From Comamonadaceae bacterium (lineage in GTDB: Bacteria > Pseudomonadota > Gammaproteobacteria > Burkholderiales > Burkholderiaceae_C): a DNA stretch of 33,730 nt. Shown here in pieces: positions 1-7,539 of the stretch. Every line of letters starts with the position of its first letter. Within the stretch, counting starts at the first letter, position 1. The notes under the pieces are model-generated. The model ran no database searches. It was not told the DNA's origin and saw only the letters and a list, made by a program, of their open reading frames with translations. The translations under genes were made by a program, and so were the position numbers. The stretch lies in assembly GCA_947445115.1 (NCBI GenBank), contig CANFCG010000024.1, positions 1 through 33,730 on the forward strand, read 5' to 3'.

Positions 1-588
1 CTGCGCCAGCAAACCGAAAAGCAAGCCGTGGATGGCGTCATGCGTCCTAGCCGTTGCTTGGCAGATTTTGTCGCACCAACGGGCGAAGATTATGTGGGGC
101 TGTTCGCTGTCACGGCGGGCATTGGCGTTGAAAAAAAGGAAAAATACTTTTTAGACGATTTAGATGATTACAGCGCCATCATGCTCAAAGCACTGGCAGA
201 CCGTTTGGCAGAAGCCTTTGCAGAGTGCCTCCACCACAGAGTGCGCACTGACTTATGGGGTTATGCAGCAGGCGAGCAACTCTCGAACGAGGACATGATT
301 GGTGAGGAGTACCAAGGCATTCGCCCGGCCCCTGGCTATCCAGCCTGCCCTGACCACAGCCCCAAGCACGCCATGTTTGAGCTTTTGCAAGCATCTGAAA
401 TTGGTATGGGCATAACCGAGAGCCTCGCCATGACACCCGCTGCCAGCGTGAGCGGCTTCTATTTGGCGCATCCAGATGCCGTCTATTTCAACGTTGGCAA
501 GATTGGCGAAGACCAATTGCAAGACCGCGCCAAACGCGAAGGTGCATCTGAGTCGGATTTGGCAAGATTGCTTGCGCCCGTCCTCTAG
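1..588 (+). CDS. metH: Cobalamin-dependent methionine synthase, C-terminal activation domain (5' truncated)
   Basis: The reading frame is open from base 1 and ends in TAG at 586-588, so only about the last 195 residues are present; the rest lies left of the window. The visible part is the S-adenosylmethionine-binding activation domain that reductively remethylates oxidised cob(II)alamin. Its hallmark RPAPGYPACPDH is present at 331-366, followed by a TESLAMTPAASVSG stretch and the terminal ARLLAP, closely matching the end of E. coli MetH as I remember it. MetH transfers a methyl group from 5-methyltetrahydrofolate to homocysteine in the cytoplasm. The next gene starts 4 bases after the stop, so the two are probably co-transcribed. 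The GTG at 28 is internal and not a start. Confidence 0.96.
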   Translation: MRQQTEKQAVDGVMRPSRCLADFVAPTGEDYVGLFAVTAGIGVEKKEKYFLDDLDDYSAIMLKALADRLAEAFAECLHHRVRTDLWGYAAGEQLSNEDMIGEEYQGIRPAPGYPACPDHSPKHAMFELLQASEIGMGITESLAMTPAASVSGFYLAHPDAVYFNVGKIGEDQLQDRAKREGASESDLARLLAPVL

Positions 589-591
589 ACC

Positions 592-1140
592 ATGACGGCC
601 AGCCAGAGCAAACGTCACCTACTCTTAGCCAGCTTGGCAGGGTTGGGGGCTTTGGCGGCCGGCGTGATGACCGCTGGCCGCAAAAGTGCGGGAAAAACAC
701 CACCCGCCGAACTGTCCACGCTTTGGACGCTAACGCTTGAAACGCCAGCGGGTGAGGCGCTTGCACTGTCGAAATTGAAGGGCAAACCACTTTTAATTAA
801 CTTTTGGGCGACTTGGTGCGCACCTTGCATTGAAGAGATCCCGTTGCTTGATCAATTTCAGAAAAAAAATCACACTGCTGGTAACAGTCTTCAATTGCTT
901 GGAATTGCTGCTGATAAACCAGAATCAGTCGTTAAATTTCTCAATAAGATGCCTGTGCAATTCCCCGTCGTCATATCGGGCTTTGATGGTATTGCGCTTA
1001 GTAAATCACTGGGGAACGAATCTGGTGGGCTACCATACTCGATCCTTATTTCAAAAAATGGGAGTATTTTATTCAAAAAAGAAGGTCAATTAACCACAAA
1101 TGACCTCAAAACCATTAACGGCTTACTGGGCACGGCATAA
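592..1140 (+). CDS. TlpA/ResA-like thioredoxin-fold thiol-disulfide oxidoreductase
   Basis: A 182-residue protein with a basic N-terminus and a hydrophobic segment at about residues 9-28 that should anchor or export it to the periplasmic side. A thioredoxin fold follows with the redox motif WCAPC (Cys76, Cys79) inside NFWATWCAPC, which is typical of TlpA/ResA/DsbE proteins that reduce or exchange disulfides in periplasmic targets. The later GGLPYS holds the family cis-proline (LPYS). The partner protein cannot be told from sequence. It follows metH by 3 bases and precedes accB by 37. From about 845 onward the gene is clearly richer in A and T than its first half. No strong Shine-Dalgarno is seen at 592, so translational coupling to metH is likely. 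Confidence 0.88.
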   Translation: MTASQSKRHLLLASLAGLGALAAGVMTAGRKSAGKTPPAELSTLWTLTLETPAGEALALSKLKGKPLLINFWATWCAPCIEEIPLLDQFQKKNHTAGNSLQLLGIAADKPESVVKFLNKMPVQFPVVISGFDGIALSKSLGNESGGLPYSILISKNGSILFKKEGQLTTNDLKTINGLLGTA

Positions 1141-1177
1141 AGTTAGAATGCAGCATCTAGTCATTTAGGAGCCTCAC

Positions 1178-1651
1178 ATGGATTTACGCAAAATCAAAAC
1201 ATTGATCGACTTGGTTTCAGAGTCGAATGTCGCTGAATTGGAAATTACCGAGGCCGAAGGCACAGTACGCATTGTGAAGAGCCTGCCTATCGGTAACCAG
1301 CCAGCTGCGGCGCAAGTTCATTACATGAGTGCGCCAGCACCGCAAACGACAGCGCCAATCGCAACTGCTGCACCAGAGGTTGTAGCCGCGGCACCTGTTA
1401 CCCCTGCTGCAAACACCAACCACATTCTCAAATCGCCAATGGTCGGCACTTTCTATACCTCATCAGGCCCAGATGCCAAGGCGTTTGTGAGCGTTGGCGA
1501 TGCGGTCAAGCAAGGTCAAACCGTGTGCATTATTGAAGCCATGAAAATCATGAACGAAATTGAGGCCGACAAATCTGGCACGGTGGTGAAAATCTTGGCT
1601 GATACCGCCCAAGGCGTGGAATACGGCCAGCCATTGTTTGAAATTGCGTAA
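1178..1651 (+). CDS. accB: Biotin carboxyl carrier protein of acetyl-CoA carboxylase
   Basis: A 157-residue cytoplasmic protein. A short N-terminal region (residues 1-35, [13 protein letters not shown]) is followed by an Ala/Pro/Thr-rich flexible linker (about 40-80) and a biotinyl domain (about 83-157). Lys123 in [12 protein letters not shown] is the residue that is biotinylated, and carboxybiotin swings between biotin carboxylase and the carboxyltransferase to make malonyl-CoA for fatty acid synthesis. AGGAG at 1167-1171 lies at good distance before the ATG. accC follows 23 bases downstream, the usual accBC operon. A weak TAGAAT (1144-1149) could be a -10 element, but no convincing -35 accompanies it. 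Confidence 0.98.
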   Translation: MDLRKIKTLIDLVSESNVAELEITEAEGTVRIVKSLPIGNQPAAAQVHYMSAPAPQTTAPIATAAPEVVAAAPVTPAANTNHILKSPMVGTFYTSSGPDAKAFVSVGDAVKQGQTVCIIEAMKIMNEIEADKSGTVVKILADTAQGVEYGQPLFEIA

Positions 1652-1674
1652 TCGCATAAATTTAGTTCAAAGAT

Positions 1675-3042
1675 ATGGCTATGTTTAAGAAAATATTAAT
1701 CGCCAATCGCGGCGAAATTGCGCTGCGCATCCAGCGCGCTTGCCGAGAAATGGGCATTAAGTCGGTCGTGGTGTACTCCGAGGCAGACCGTGACGCTAAA
1801 TACGTCAGATTAGCTGACGAAGCCGTCTGTATTGGCCCTGCGCCTTCCAGCAAGAGCTACCTCTCGATGCCCGCCATCATTGCTGCAGCTGAAGTGACCG
1901 AGGCAGAAGCCATTCATCCTGGCTACGGGTTTTTTAGCGAAAATGCAGATTTTGCCGAGCGTGTCGAGCAAAGTGGTTTTGTATTTATTGGTCCTACCGC
2001 AGAATCCATTCGGTTAATGGGCGATAAAGTATCTGCAAAGCAAGCCATGATTCGTGCTGGCGTGCCCACTGTGCCAGGATCACAGGGTGCTCTTAGCGAC
2101 GATCATGCTGCCATTAAGAAAGTGGCGAAATCTGTTGGTTACCCTGTCATCATCAAAGCTTCGGGCGGCGGCGGTGGGCGCGGTATGCGTGTTGTGCATA
2201 ACGAGGCGGCGCTTATTAACGCGGTGCAAATGACTAAAGCCGAGGCAGGTGCAGCTTTTGGTAATCCTGAGGTTTACCTTGAGAAGTTTTTGCAAAACCC
2301 GCGCCATATTGAAATTCAAATCATTGCCGACCAGCATAAACATGCCGTTTGGCTGGGTGAACGCGATTGCTCCATGCAGCGCCGTCATCAAAAAATTATT
2401 GAAGAAGCGCCAGCGCCAGGCATTCCTCGAAAATTGATCGAAAAAATTGGCGAACGCTGCGCTGCAGCCTGTCGCAAGATCAATTACCGAGGTGCAGGAA
2501 CGTTTGAGTTTTTATACGAAGACGGCGAGTTTTTCTTTATTGAAATGAACACTCGCGTTCAGGTGGAGCACCCTGTGACCGAATGGGTTAGCGGCGTTGA
2601 CATTGTGCGTACGCAAATTATGGTGGCCGCAGGCGAACCGCTGCCCTTTGCTCAAAAGAATATCAAGAACGAAGGTCACGCGATTGAGGTGCGAATTAAC
2701 GCTGAAGATCCGTACAACTTTACGCCATCGCCTGGGAAGATAACCATGTGGCACGCCCCGGGTGGTCCAGGCGTTCGGGTCGACTCGCACGTGTACACCA
2801 ACTACACGGTGCCGCCGTATTACGACTCGATGATTGGGAAAATCATTGTGCACGGAGCCACTCGCGAGATTGCCTTGGCTCGTATGCGTACAGCCTTGAG
2901 TGAGACCGTCGTTGAAGGGATTAAAACCAATATCCCACTGCACAAAGAGCTAATGAATGACCCTCGTTTTACCCAAGGCGGCACGAATATTCATTACCTA
3001 GAAGAGTGGCTGGCACGCCGCACTAAATTAGCCAATACTTAG
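1675..3042 (+). CDS. accC: Biotin carboxylase subunit of acetyl-CoA carboxylase
   Basis: A 455-residue ATP-grasp enzyme that carboxylates biotin on AccB using ATP and bicarbonate. Visible are the N-terminal [13 protein letters not shown], the glycine-rich ATP-binding loop [11 protein letters not shown] (161-171) and the catalytic [14 protein letters not shown] block (from 290, with Arg294). Length is normal for the family (about 450). The start is ambiguous: the ATG at 1681 ([11 protein letters not shown]) is the commoner family start and is better spaced from the weak AAAGAT at 1669-1674, while the ATG at 1675 adds two residues. prmA follows after 8 bases. Confidence 0.98.
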   Translation: MAMFKKILIANRGEIALRIQRACREMGIKSVVVYSEADRDAKYVRLADEAVCIGPAPSSKSYLSMPAIIAAAEVTEAEAIHPGYGFFSENADFAERVEQSGFVFIGPTAESIRLMGDKVSAKQAMIRAGVPTVPGSQGALSDDHAAIKKVAKSVGYPVIIKASGGGGGRGMRVVHNEAALINAVQMTKAEAGAAFGNPEVYLEKFLQNPRHIEIQIIADQHKHAVWLGERDCSMQRRHQKIIEEAPAPGIPRKLIEKIGERCAAACRKINYRGAGTFEFLYEDGEFFFIEMNTRVQVEHPVTEWVSGVDIVRTQIMVAAGEPLPFAQKNIKNEGHAIEVRINAEDPYNFTPSPGKITMWHAPGGPGVRVDSHVYTNYTVPPYYDSMIGKIIVHGATREIALARMRTALSETVVEGIKTNIPLHKELMNDPRFTQGGTNIHYLEEWLARRTKLANT

Positions 3043-3050
3043 AACCGCAC

Positions 3051-3935
3051 ATGTTTGAACTTAACTTGCTATGTCCAGAAAACGTCGTTGAGATTGTCGG
3101 CGAAGCCGTGATGGAACTCGGCGCTGTCAGCGTATCGGTTGAAGATGCCGATGCAGGCACTGACGCTGAGCGGGCACTCTTTGGCGAGCCAAACATGCCG
3201 ATTGAGCACACGGCGTGGGCGCATTCAAGGCTCAATGCTTTGTTTAGCGACGAGGCAAGTGCGCGAGAAGCCTTATCTATCTTGGCTTTACAAGACTTTT
3301 TTGAAGGCTGCCGTGCTGTCGGCGTGACTGCTGTACCAGAGCAAGATTGGGTTCGTATCACCCAGTCGCAATTTGCGCCAGTGCCTGTGACGGATAGTTT
3401 TTTTATTGTACCTACGTGGTGCGAACCGCCGCCTGCCGCCAAGCAGATCATCCGACTCGATCCTGGATTAGCGTTTGGAACAGGTACACATCCCACCACC
3501 TTTATGTGTTTGAAATGGATTGCAAGCCAAGCCCAGCAAGGGCTGGCGCTGGGTCGCACACTGGACTACGGCTGCGGCTCAGGCATTCTGGCGATTGCCG
3601 CTAAAAAATATGGTGCGTCCTCTGCATGCGGAGTCGATATTGACCCCGCAGCCGTGACGGCATCGCAGGAAAATGCGCAAGCAAACAACACCGAACTAAG
3701 CCTTGGTTTGCCCGATCTAGCCAAGGGGAGCTATGACACGGTTCTCGCCAATATTTTGGCATCACCACTCAAAGTACTGGCACCTCTTTTATGTGGCCAT
3801 GTCGCAAGCGGTGGACATTTGGTGCTCGCTGGTATTTTGGAGCGCCAAACGGATGAGCTAAAAGCAGCCTACGCGCCTTACGTCAAGCTAGAGGTTGCTG
3901 ACACAATGGATGGCTGGGTTCTGATGGTGGCATGA
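3051..3935 (+). CDS. prmA: Ribosomal protein L11 methyltransferase
   Basis: A 294-residue SAM-dependent methyltransferase expected to trimethylate amino groups of ribosomal protein L11 in the cytoplasm. An N-terminal substrate-recognition domain (about 1-95) precedes the Rossmann-type catalytic domain. Diagnostic blocks are LDPGLAFGTGTHPTT (137-150 region), the SAM-binding DYGCGSGILAIAA (172-184) and the NIL of the active-site loop (234-236). It sits directly behind accC, a common arrangement in beta- and gammaproteobacteria, and its stop overlaps the next start as ATGA (3932-3935), which indicates translational coupling. Confidence 0.97.
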   Translation: MFELNLLCPENVVEIVGEAVMELGAVSVSVEDADAGTDAERALFGEPNMPIEHTAWAHSRLNALFSDEASAREALSILALQDFFEGCRAVGVTAVPEQDWVRITQSQFAPVPVTDSFFIVPTWCEPPPAAKQIIRLDPGLAFGTGTHPTTFMCLKWIASQAQQGLALGRTLDYGCGSGILAIAAKKYGASSACGVDIDPAAVTASQENAQANNTELSLGLPDLAKGSYDTVLANILASPLKVLAPLLCGHVASGGHLVLAGILERQTDELKAAYAPYVKLEVADTMDGWVLMVA

Positions 3936-4612
3936 GCTTAGTCGCGACATGTCCCAGCTGCGGCACTGTGTTTAGCATGGTGCGCGAGCAACTGGAAGCC
4001 TCTGGCGGGCAAGTACGCTGTGGCCATTGCATGTCAGTGTTTGATGCAAGCGCATCAAACACTGACATGACGCAGGAGGCAGTTCTTGCCAGCGAATGTC
4101 AACCAACACTCAGCTTCGTTCAACAGGCTCAAAAACAAGCATTTTGGGCGAAGAAATATGTCCGCATTGGTTTGGCCGTAACCGCTTTTTTACTGATCCT
4201 GTTGCTAGCACTGCAACTCCTGCGCAGTGCGCAGGAGCGTTCTTGGCAAATAGCACCAAGCCTACAACCCGTTGCACAAAAACTATGCACACTTTGGACT
4301 TGCTCTACACCTGTGCGACTACAGATTGATGGCTGGCGAATTGAGAATTCAAATTTTCAAAAAGAAGGCGAGAATGCCTTTCGCTTGACCATTCAACTAA
4401 AGAATATATCGCCGGTAAGCCTGCTAATCCCTCAGTTAGAGCTCAGCTTGATTGATGTAAATGATGCGATTTTGCTTCGCCGTGCTATTAAGATAACAGC
4501 AGAGCAGTCACTCTCTAGAGAAGAAGAACGTATCTACTATTTTTTAATCACCCCCAAACCCAATGTGCAAAACAGCATCGTGGGTTATCGACTGGTTTTG
4601 TTTTACCCTTAA
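3932..4612 (+). CDS. Zinc-ribbon plus DUF3426 single-pass membrane protein
   Basis: A 226-residue protein. The N-terminus is a zinc ribbon of the MJ0042 type with two CxxC knuckles (Cys7, Cys10, Cys30, Cys33). A polar linker follows, then one transmembrane helix at about residues 79-97, then a C-terminal domain of about 125 residues matching DUF3426, which should lie on the periplasmic side. The family is widespread next to prmA in betaproteobacteria and has no established function that I know of. The start is fixed by the ATGA overlap with prmA. Two palindromes sit inside the gene: an 18-bp perfect hairpin coding residues 33-46, exactly after the zinc ribbon, and a 10-bp one near the end of the helix. 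Confidence 0.9.
   Translation: MSLVATCPSCGTVFSMVREQLEASGGQVRCGHCMSVFDASASNTDMTQEAVLASECQPTLSFVQQAQKQAFWAKKYVRIGLAVTAFLLILLLALQLLRSAQERSWQIAPSLQPVAQKLCTLWTCSTPVRLQIDGWRIENSNFQKEGENAFRLTIQLKNISPVSLLIPQLELSLIDVNDAILLRRAIKITAEQSLSREEERIYYFLITPKPNVQNSIVGYRLVLFYP
4030..4069. repeat. Perfect 18-bp intragenic inverted repeat with 4-base loop
   Basis: The left arm 4030-4047 (CATGTCAGTGTTTGATGC) is the exact reverse complement of the right arm 4052-4069, separated by AAGC. It lies inside the DUF3426 gene and codes residues Cys33 to Met46, right after the last zinc ligand. No T-run follows on the + strand, so it does not look like an intrinsic terminator. Confidence 0.95.
4217..4237. repeat. 10-bp perfect palindrome with one-base centre
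   Basis: CTCCTGCGCA (4217-4226) and TGCGCAGGAG (4228-4237) flank a single G. It lies in the DUF3426 gene at residues 96-102, at the end of the transmembrane helix. On its own a repeat this size may be chance. Confidence 0.8.
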
Positions 4613-4627
4613 TTATTTAGGATCTCT

Positions 4628-5527
4628 ATGGCCTCCATTATTTGCGGCTCGCTCGCTTTTGACAACATCATGCGCTTTGAGGGTCGCTTTGCCGATGCGA
4701 TCTTGCCAGATCAGCTTCACAAGCTAAGCGTCTCGTTTTATGTCCCTCATCTCAAACGAGAGTTTGGCGGCTGTGCGGGCAACATTGCGTATAGTCTCAA
4801 GCTCTTGGGTGGTATAGCCTTGCCAATGGCTACGGTGGGACATGATGGTGCTGATTATTTGGAACACTTTAAAACTTTTGGCATCAGTACAGAGTTTGTG
4901 AGCACAGTGCCAGAGGCCGTCACAGCATTGGCCATGATCATGACGGATAACGACAACAATCAAATTACCGCGTTCCACCCTGGCGCCATGGCTGAAGCAC
5001 ATCGCACCACCATTGCGGCGCGCAGTGATATCAAACTGGGTATTGTCTCGCCCGATGGCAGACAAGCCATGATTGAGCATGCGGAGCAATTCAAAGCTGC
5101 GGGCATTCCATTTGTGTTCGATCCAGGTCAAGGACTTCCGATGTTTGATGGCGCTGATTTGCGTCACTTTATCGAACTAGCTACATGGGTCACCGTGAAT
5201 GATTACGAAGCACAAATGCTATCGGAACGCACAGGTTGGTCGCATGCGGAAATTGCCAGTCACGTGCAAGGCTATGCCATCACACTGGGTGAGCATGGTG
5301 CGGAGGTTTGGGAAAACGGAATAGCCACGAAGGTTGAGCCCGTGCTAGCCAGCACAGTAGTTGACCCAACTGGCTGCGGCGATGCTTGGCGTGGTGCGCT
5401 CTTGTTTGGCCTTGAGCAGGGGTGGTCTATGGCCAAATGCGCAGCCTTAGGTAACAGAGTCGCAGCCATCAAAATTGGGCACGCAGGTGGTCAAAACTAC
5501 TCACTAAAAAAATCAATTTTTGAATAA
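4628..5527 (+). CDS. PfkB-family carbohydrate/nucleoside kinase
   Basis: A 299-residue ribokinase-fold kinase. The N-terminal family motif is GGCAGNIAYSL (from 47), and the C-terminal signature DPTGCGDAW (246-254) carries the catalytic base Asp252 and the anion hole. Length is normal for PfkB kinases. The sequence looks most like the adenosine kinase-like branch found at this locus in Burkholderiales, but the substrate (adenosine, ribose or another sugar) cannot be settled here. AGGA at 4619-4622 sits 5 bases before the ATG. It is the last gene of the + block and is followed by a strong terminator. Confidence 0.92.
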   Translation: MASIICGSLAFDNIMRFEGRFADAILPDQLHKLSVSFYVPHLKREFGGCAGNIAYSLKLLGGIALPMATVGHDGADYLEHFKTFGISTEFVSTVPEAVTALAMIMTDNDNNQITAFHPGAMAEAHRTTIAARSDIKLGIVSPDGRQAMIEHAEQFKAAGIPFVFDPGQGLPMFDGADLRHFIELATWVTVNDYEAQMLSERTGWSHAEIASHVQGYAITLGEHGAEVWENGIATKVEPVLASTVVDPTGCGDAWRGALLFGLEQGWSMAKCAALGNRVAAIKIGHAGGQNYSLKKSIFE

Positions 5528-5542
5528 ATAAATCGCATAAAA

Positions 5543-5584
5543 AAAACCCACAAACGTCACCCAAAGGCGGCGTTTGTGGGTTTT
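5543..5584. terminator. Bidirectional rho-independent terminator
   Basis: The 14-bp arm AAAACCCACAAACG (5543-5556) pairs perfectly with CGTTTGTGGGTTTT (5571-5584) across a 14-base loop. The A-tract on one side and T-tract on the other allow termination of both the PfkB kinase (+) and the convergent histone-like gene (-). Confidence 0.93.
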
Positions 5585-5597
5585 GAGCTTCTAGCGT

Positions 5598-6050
5598 TTA
5601 AGGCTTGGAAGCTGTTGGGAACGGCCAAGCAGCTTGTGGACTGATGGTCGTTTTAGCTACAGGCTTAGCCGCTGGCTTGGCAGCAGGCTTAGCGACTGGC
5701 TTTTTTGCTGCTGGCTTAGCCGCTGCTTTCTTCGCTGGAGCTGCCTTTTTAGCTGCTGGCTTTTTTGCTGCTACTTTTTTTGCAGGTACCGCCTTTTTCG
5801 CTGGCGCTGCTTTTTTAGCGGCTGGCTTCTTCGCTGCCACTACTTTTTTTGCAGGTGCCGCTTTTTTCGCTGGCGCTGCTTTTTTAGCGGCTGGCTTCTT
5901 CGCTGCCACTACTTTTTTTGCAGGTGCCGCTTTTTTCGCTGGCGCTGCTTTTTTAGCTACTGGTTTTTTCGCTGCCACTACTTTTTTTGCTGGTACAGCT
6001 TTCTTTACTGGTGCAGTTTTTTTCGCTGCTGGTTTTTTTGCAGTTGCCAT
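5598..6050 (-). CDS. Histone H1-like Ala/Lys/Pro-rich DNA-binding protein
   Basis: A 150-residue low-complexity protein made almost wholly of AAKKPAAKK and APAKKAAPAKK repeats, resembling the C-terminal tail of eukaryotic histone H1 and the bacterial AlgP/Hc-like proteins. It is very basic and probably disordered, and should bind DNA non-specifically as a nucleoid component. The last residues (about 134-150, ending SPQAAWPFPTASKP) are non-repetitive and recall the conserved tail of Burkholderiales homologues. The start at 6050 (MATAKKPAAKK) is chosen because AGGAGAG lies just upstream (about 6057-6063, minus strand); a longer frame to 6098 lacks such a site. The middle is built from 69-bp repeats, so its length may vary between strains. 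Confidence 0.9.
   Translation of the reverse strand: MATAKKPAAKKTAPVKKAVPAKKVVAAKKPVAKKAAPAKKAAPAKKVVAAKKPAAKKAAPAKKAAPAKKVVAAKKPAAKKAAPAKKAVPAKKVAAKKPAAKKAAPAKKAAAKPAAKKPVAKPAAKPAAKPVAKTTISPQAAWPFPTASKP
5755..6010. repeat. 69-bp tandem repeats in the histone-like gene
   Basis: A unit beginning GCTGGCTTCTTCGCTGCCAC occurs at 5821 and again, near-identical, at 5890, so the period is 69 bp (23 codons). A diverged copy continues from about 5959, and one shorter by a codon precedes from 5755. Because the period is a multiple of three, gain or loss of units keeps the frame. Confidence 0.88.
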
Positions 6051-6251
6051 TTTTTCTCTCCTAGATTTTTTCAATTGAAGATTCGCTCGCGTCCACATGG
6101 GAGATTTGGCGCAAACGATTCAAGCCGTTGAGAGACTCGCTCTCAGCGGCTTGAACTGGGGTGCAAGCCACAACAACCATCTGCACGCAAGGCACGATGG
6201 TGAGTTGAAGATTTGCAATTCTTAAAAACATGGTGTGTGATGTTTGAAACG
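6051..6251. other. Intergenic region between nrdB and the histone-like gene
   Basis: About 200 bases without a credible gene. It holds the histone-gene ribosome binding site and an imperfect long hairpin (6119-6155). The promoter of the histone-like gene should lie here, but no clear -35/-10 pair was identified. Confidence 0.7.
6119..6155. repeat. 16-bp inverted repeat downstream of nrdB
   Basis: TTCAAGCCGTTGAGAG (6119-6134) and CTCTCAGCGGCTTGAA (6140-6155) pair over 16 positions with one T:G wobble and a 5-base loop. It lies about 100 bases past the nrdB stop. There is no T-tract on either side, so it is not a standard intrinsic terminator; it could stabilise the nrdB mRNA 3' end or be a protein-binding site. 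Confidence 0.8.
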
Positions 6252-7436
6252 TTAGTCCCAAGACAAAGCGCCACCCGATTGATATTCAATCACACGGGTT
6301 TCAAAAAAATTACGTTCTTTTTTAAGATCGATCATTTCGCTCATCCAAGGAAATGGATTTTCCTCATCAGGAAATAAGGCATCTAAACCAATTTGCACCG
6401 CACGGCGATTGGCAATGTAGCGTAAATATCCCTTAAACATAGATGCATTTAAGCCGAGCACACCGCGCGGCATGGTGTCTTCCGCATAGCGGTATTCCAG
6501 CTCAACAGCCTTCATAAACAAGGCATTAATTTCAGCCTTGAACTCAGGCGTCCACAGATGGGGGTTCTCTAACTTCAATTGATTAATCAAATCAATCCCA
6601 AAATTGCAATGCATTGACTCGTCACGCAAAATGTATTGGTATTGCTCAGCAGCACCGGTCATTTTGTTTTGTCGACCCAAGGCCAAGATTTGCGTAAAAC
6701 CCACATAGAAGAACAAGCCCTCCATTAAGCAAGCAAACACAATCAAAGATTTGAGTAGCGTTTGATCATTCTCCGTTGTTCCAGTTTTGAAGTTGGGATC
6801 AGAGATCGCTTCAATAAATGGAATCAAAAATTGATCTTTATCGCGAATCGATTGCACTTCGTTATAGGCATTAAAGATTTCCGCCTCGTCTAGCCCGAGC
6901 GACTCCGTAATGTATTGATACGCGTGCGTATGAATCGCTTCTTCAAAAGCTTGGCGGAGCAAGAATTGGCGGCATTCTGGTGCCGTGATGTGACGATATG
7001 TGCCGAGCACAATATTGTTTGCAGCCAAAGAATCAGCTGTTACAAAAAATCCTAAATTGCGCTTGACTAAACGACGTTCATCGTCGGTCAAACCATTGGG
7101 GTCTTTCCAAAGCGCAATGTCGCGCGTCATATTGACCTCTTGCGGCATCCAATGATTTGCGCAAGTGGCTAAATATTTCTCCCAAGCCCATTTGTATTTA
7201 AATGGAACGAGTTGGTTGACGTCAGTTTGACCATTGATGATGCGCTTGTCTGAAGCCTTAACGCGATGATGTACAGGCACGTTGGTAGGCGATTTAGTCG
7301 CGGAAATTACGCTTGGCGCTTGAAGAAATTCATAAGAAAAAATGGGGGCAGTTTGCAAGCCAAGCGCTTCGGCGTTTGGCTCAGATGCTAGCGAAGCTGC
7401 AGGTGTGGATGTGATTTCTTCGTCCCAAGTTAACAT
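6252..7436 (-). CDS. nrdB: Class Ia ribonucleoside-diphosphate reductase, beta subunit
   Basis: A 394-residue protein that carries the diiron-tyrosyl radical needed by NrdA to reduce ribonucleotides to deoxyribonucleotides. Metal and radical residues are visible: Asp135, Glu166 and His169 in EEAIHTHAY, whose Tyr173 is the expected radical tyrosine (spacing equal to E. coli Glu115-His118-Tyr122), then Glu239, and Glu273 with His276 in [10 protein letters not shown]. The C-terminal tail, which docks on NrdA, is present. ACGGA lies about 7 bases before the ATG. It is downstream of nrdA, separated by 103 bases, and is presumably co-transcribed with it. Confidence 0.97.
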   Translation of the reverse strand: MLTWDEEITSTPAASLASEPNAEALGLQTAPIFSYEFLQAPSVISATKSPTNVPVHHRVKASDKRIINGQTDVNQLVPFKYKWAWEKYLATCANHWMPQEVNMTRDIALWKDPNGLTDDERRLVKRNLGFFVTADSLAANNIVLGTYRHITAPECRQFLLRQAFEEAIHTHAYQYITESLGLDEAEIFNAYNEVQSIRDKDQFLIPFIEAISDPNFKTGTTENDQTLLKSLIVFACLMEGLFFYVGFTQILALGRQNKMTGAAEQYQYILRDESMHCNFGIDLINQLKLENPHLWTPEFKAEINALFMKAVELEYRYAEDTMPRGVLGLNASMFKGYLRYIANRRAVQIGLDALFPDEENPFPWMSEMIDLKKERNFFETRVIEYQSGGALSWD

Positions 7437-7467
7437 ATTAATTTCCGTTCAGCGGATGATAGAGGCA

Positions 7468-7517
7468 ATGCGCAAAAATACAAAATGATTTCGTATTTTT
7501 TTGTTACATGTGCGCAT
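7468..7517. other. AT-rich nested inverted repeat in the nrdA-nrdB spacer
   Basis: Within the 103-base spacer, AAAAATAC (7474-7481) pairs with GTATTTTT (7493-7500), and outside it ATGCGC (7468-7473) can pair with GCGCAT (7512-7517). Read on the minus strand the inner stem is followed by T residues, so a weak attenuator or processing site is possible. The pairing is mostly A:T. Confidence 0.5.
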
Positions 7518-7539
7518 TTTTGTTTTCGTTTGTTGTGTT

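Noticed and set aside
4030-4069. Reading the 18-bp hairpin as an intrinsic terminator
   Set aside because: No T-tract follows on either strand and the gene's frame and downstream domain are intact.
5605-6078. Long plus-strand open frame rich in Gly, Phe and Ala opposite the histone-like gene
   Set aside because: It is the mirror of the AAKKP repeat coding and has no ribosome site or known domain. The minus-strand protein has a clear Shine-Dalgarno and conserved tail.
6061-6261. 66-residue minus-strand open frame between nrdB and the histone-like gene
   Set aside because: No ribosome site, no similarity recognised, and it spans the hairpin at 6119-6155. Treated as intergenic.
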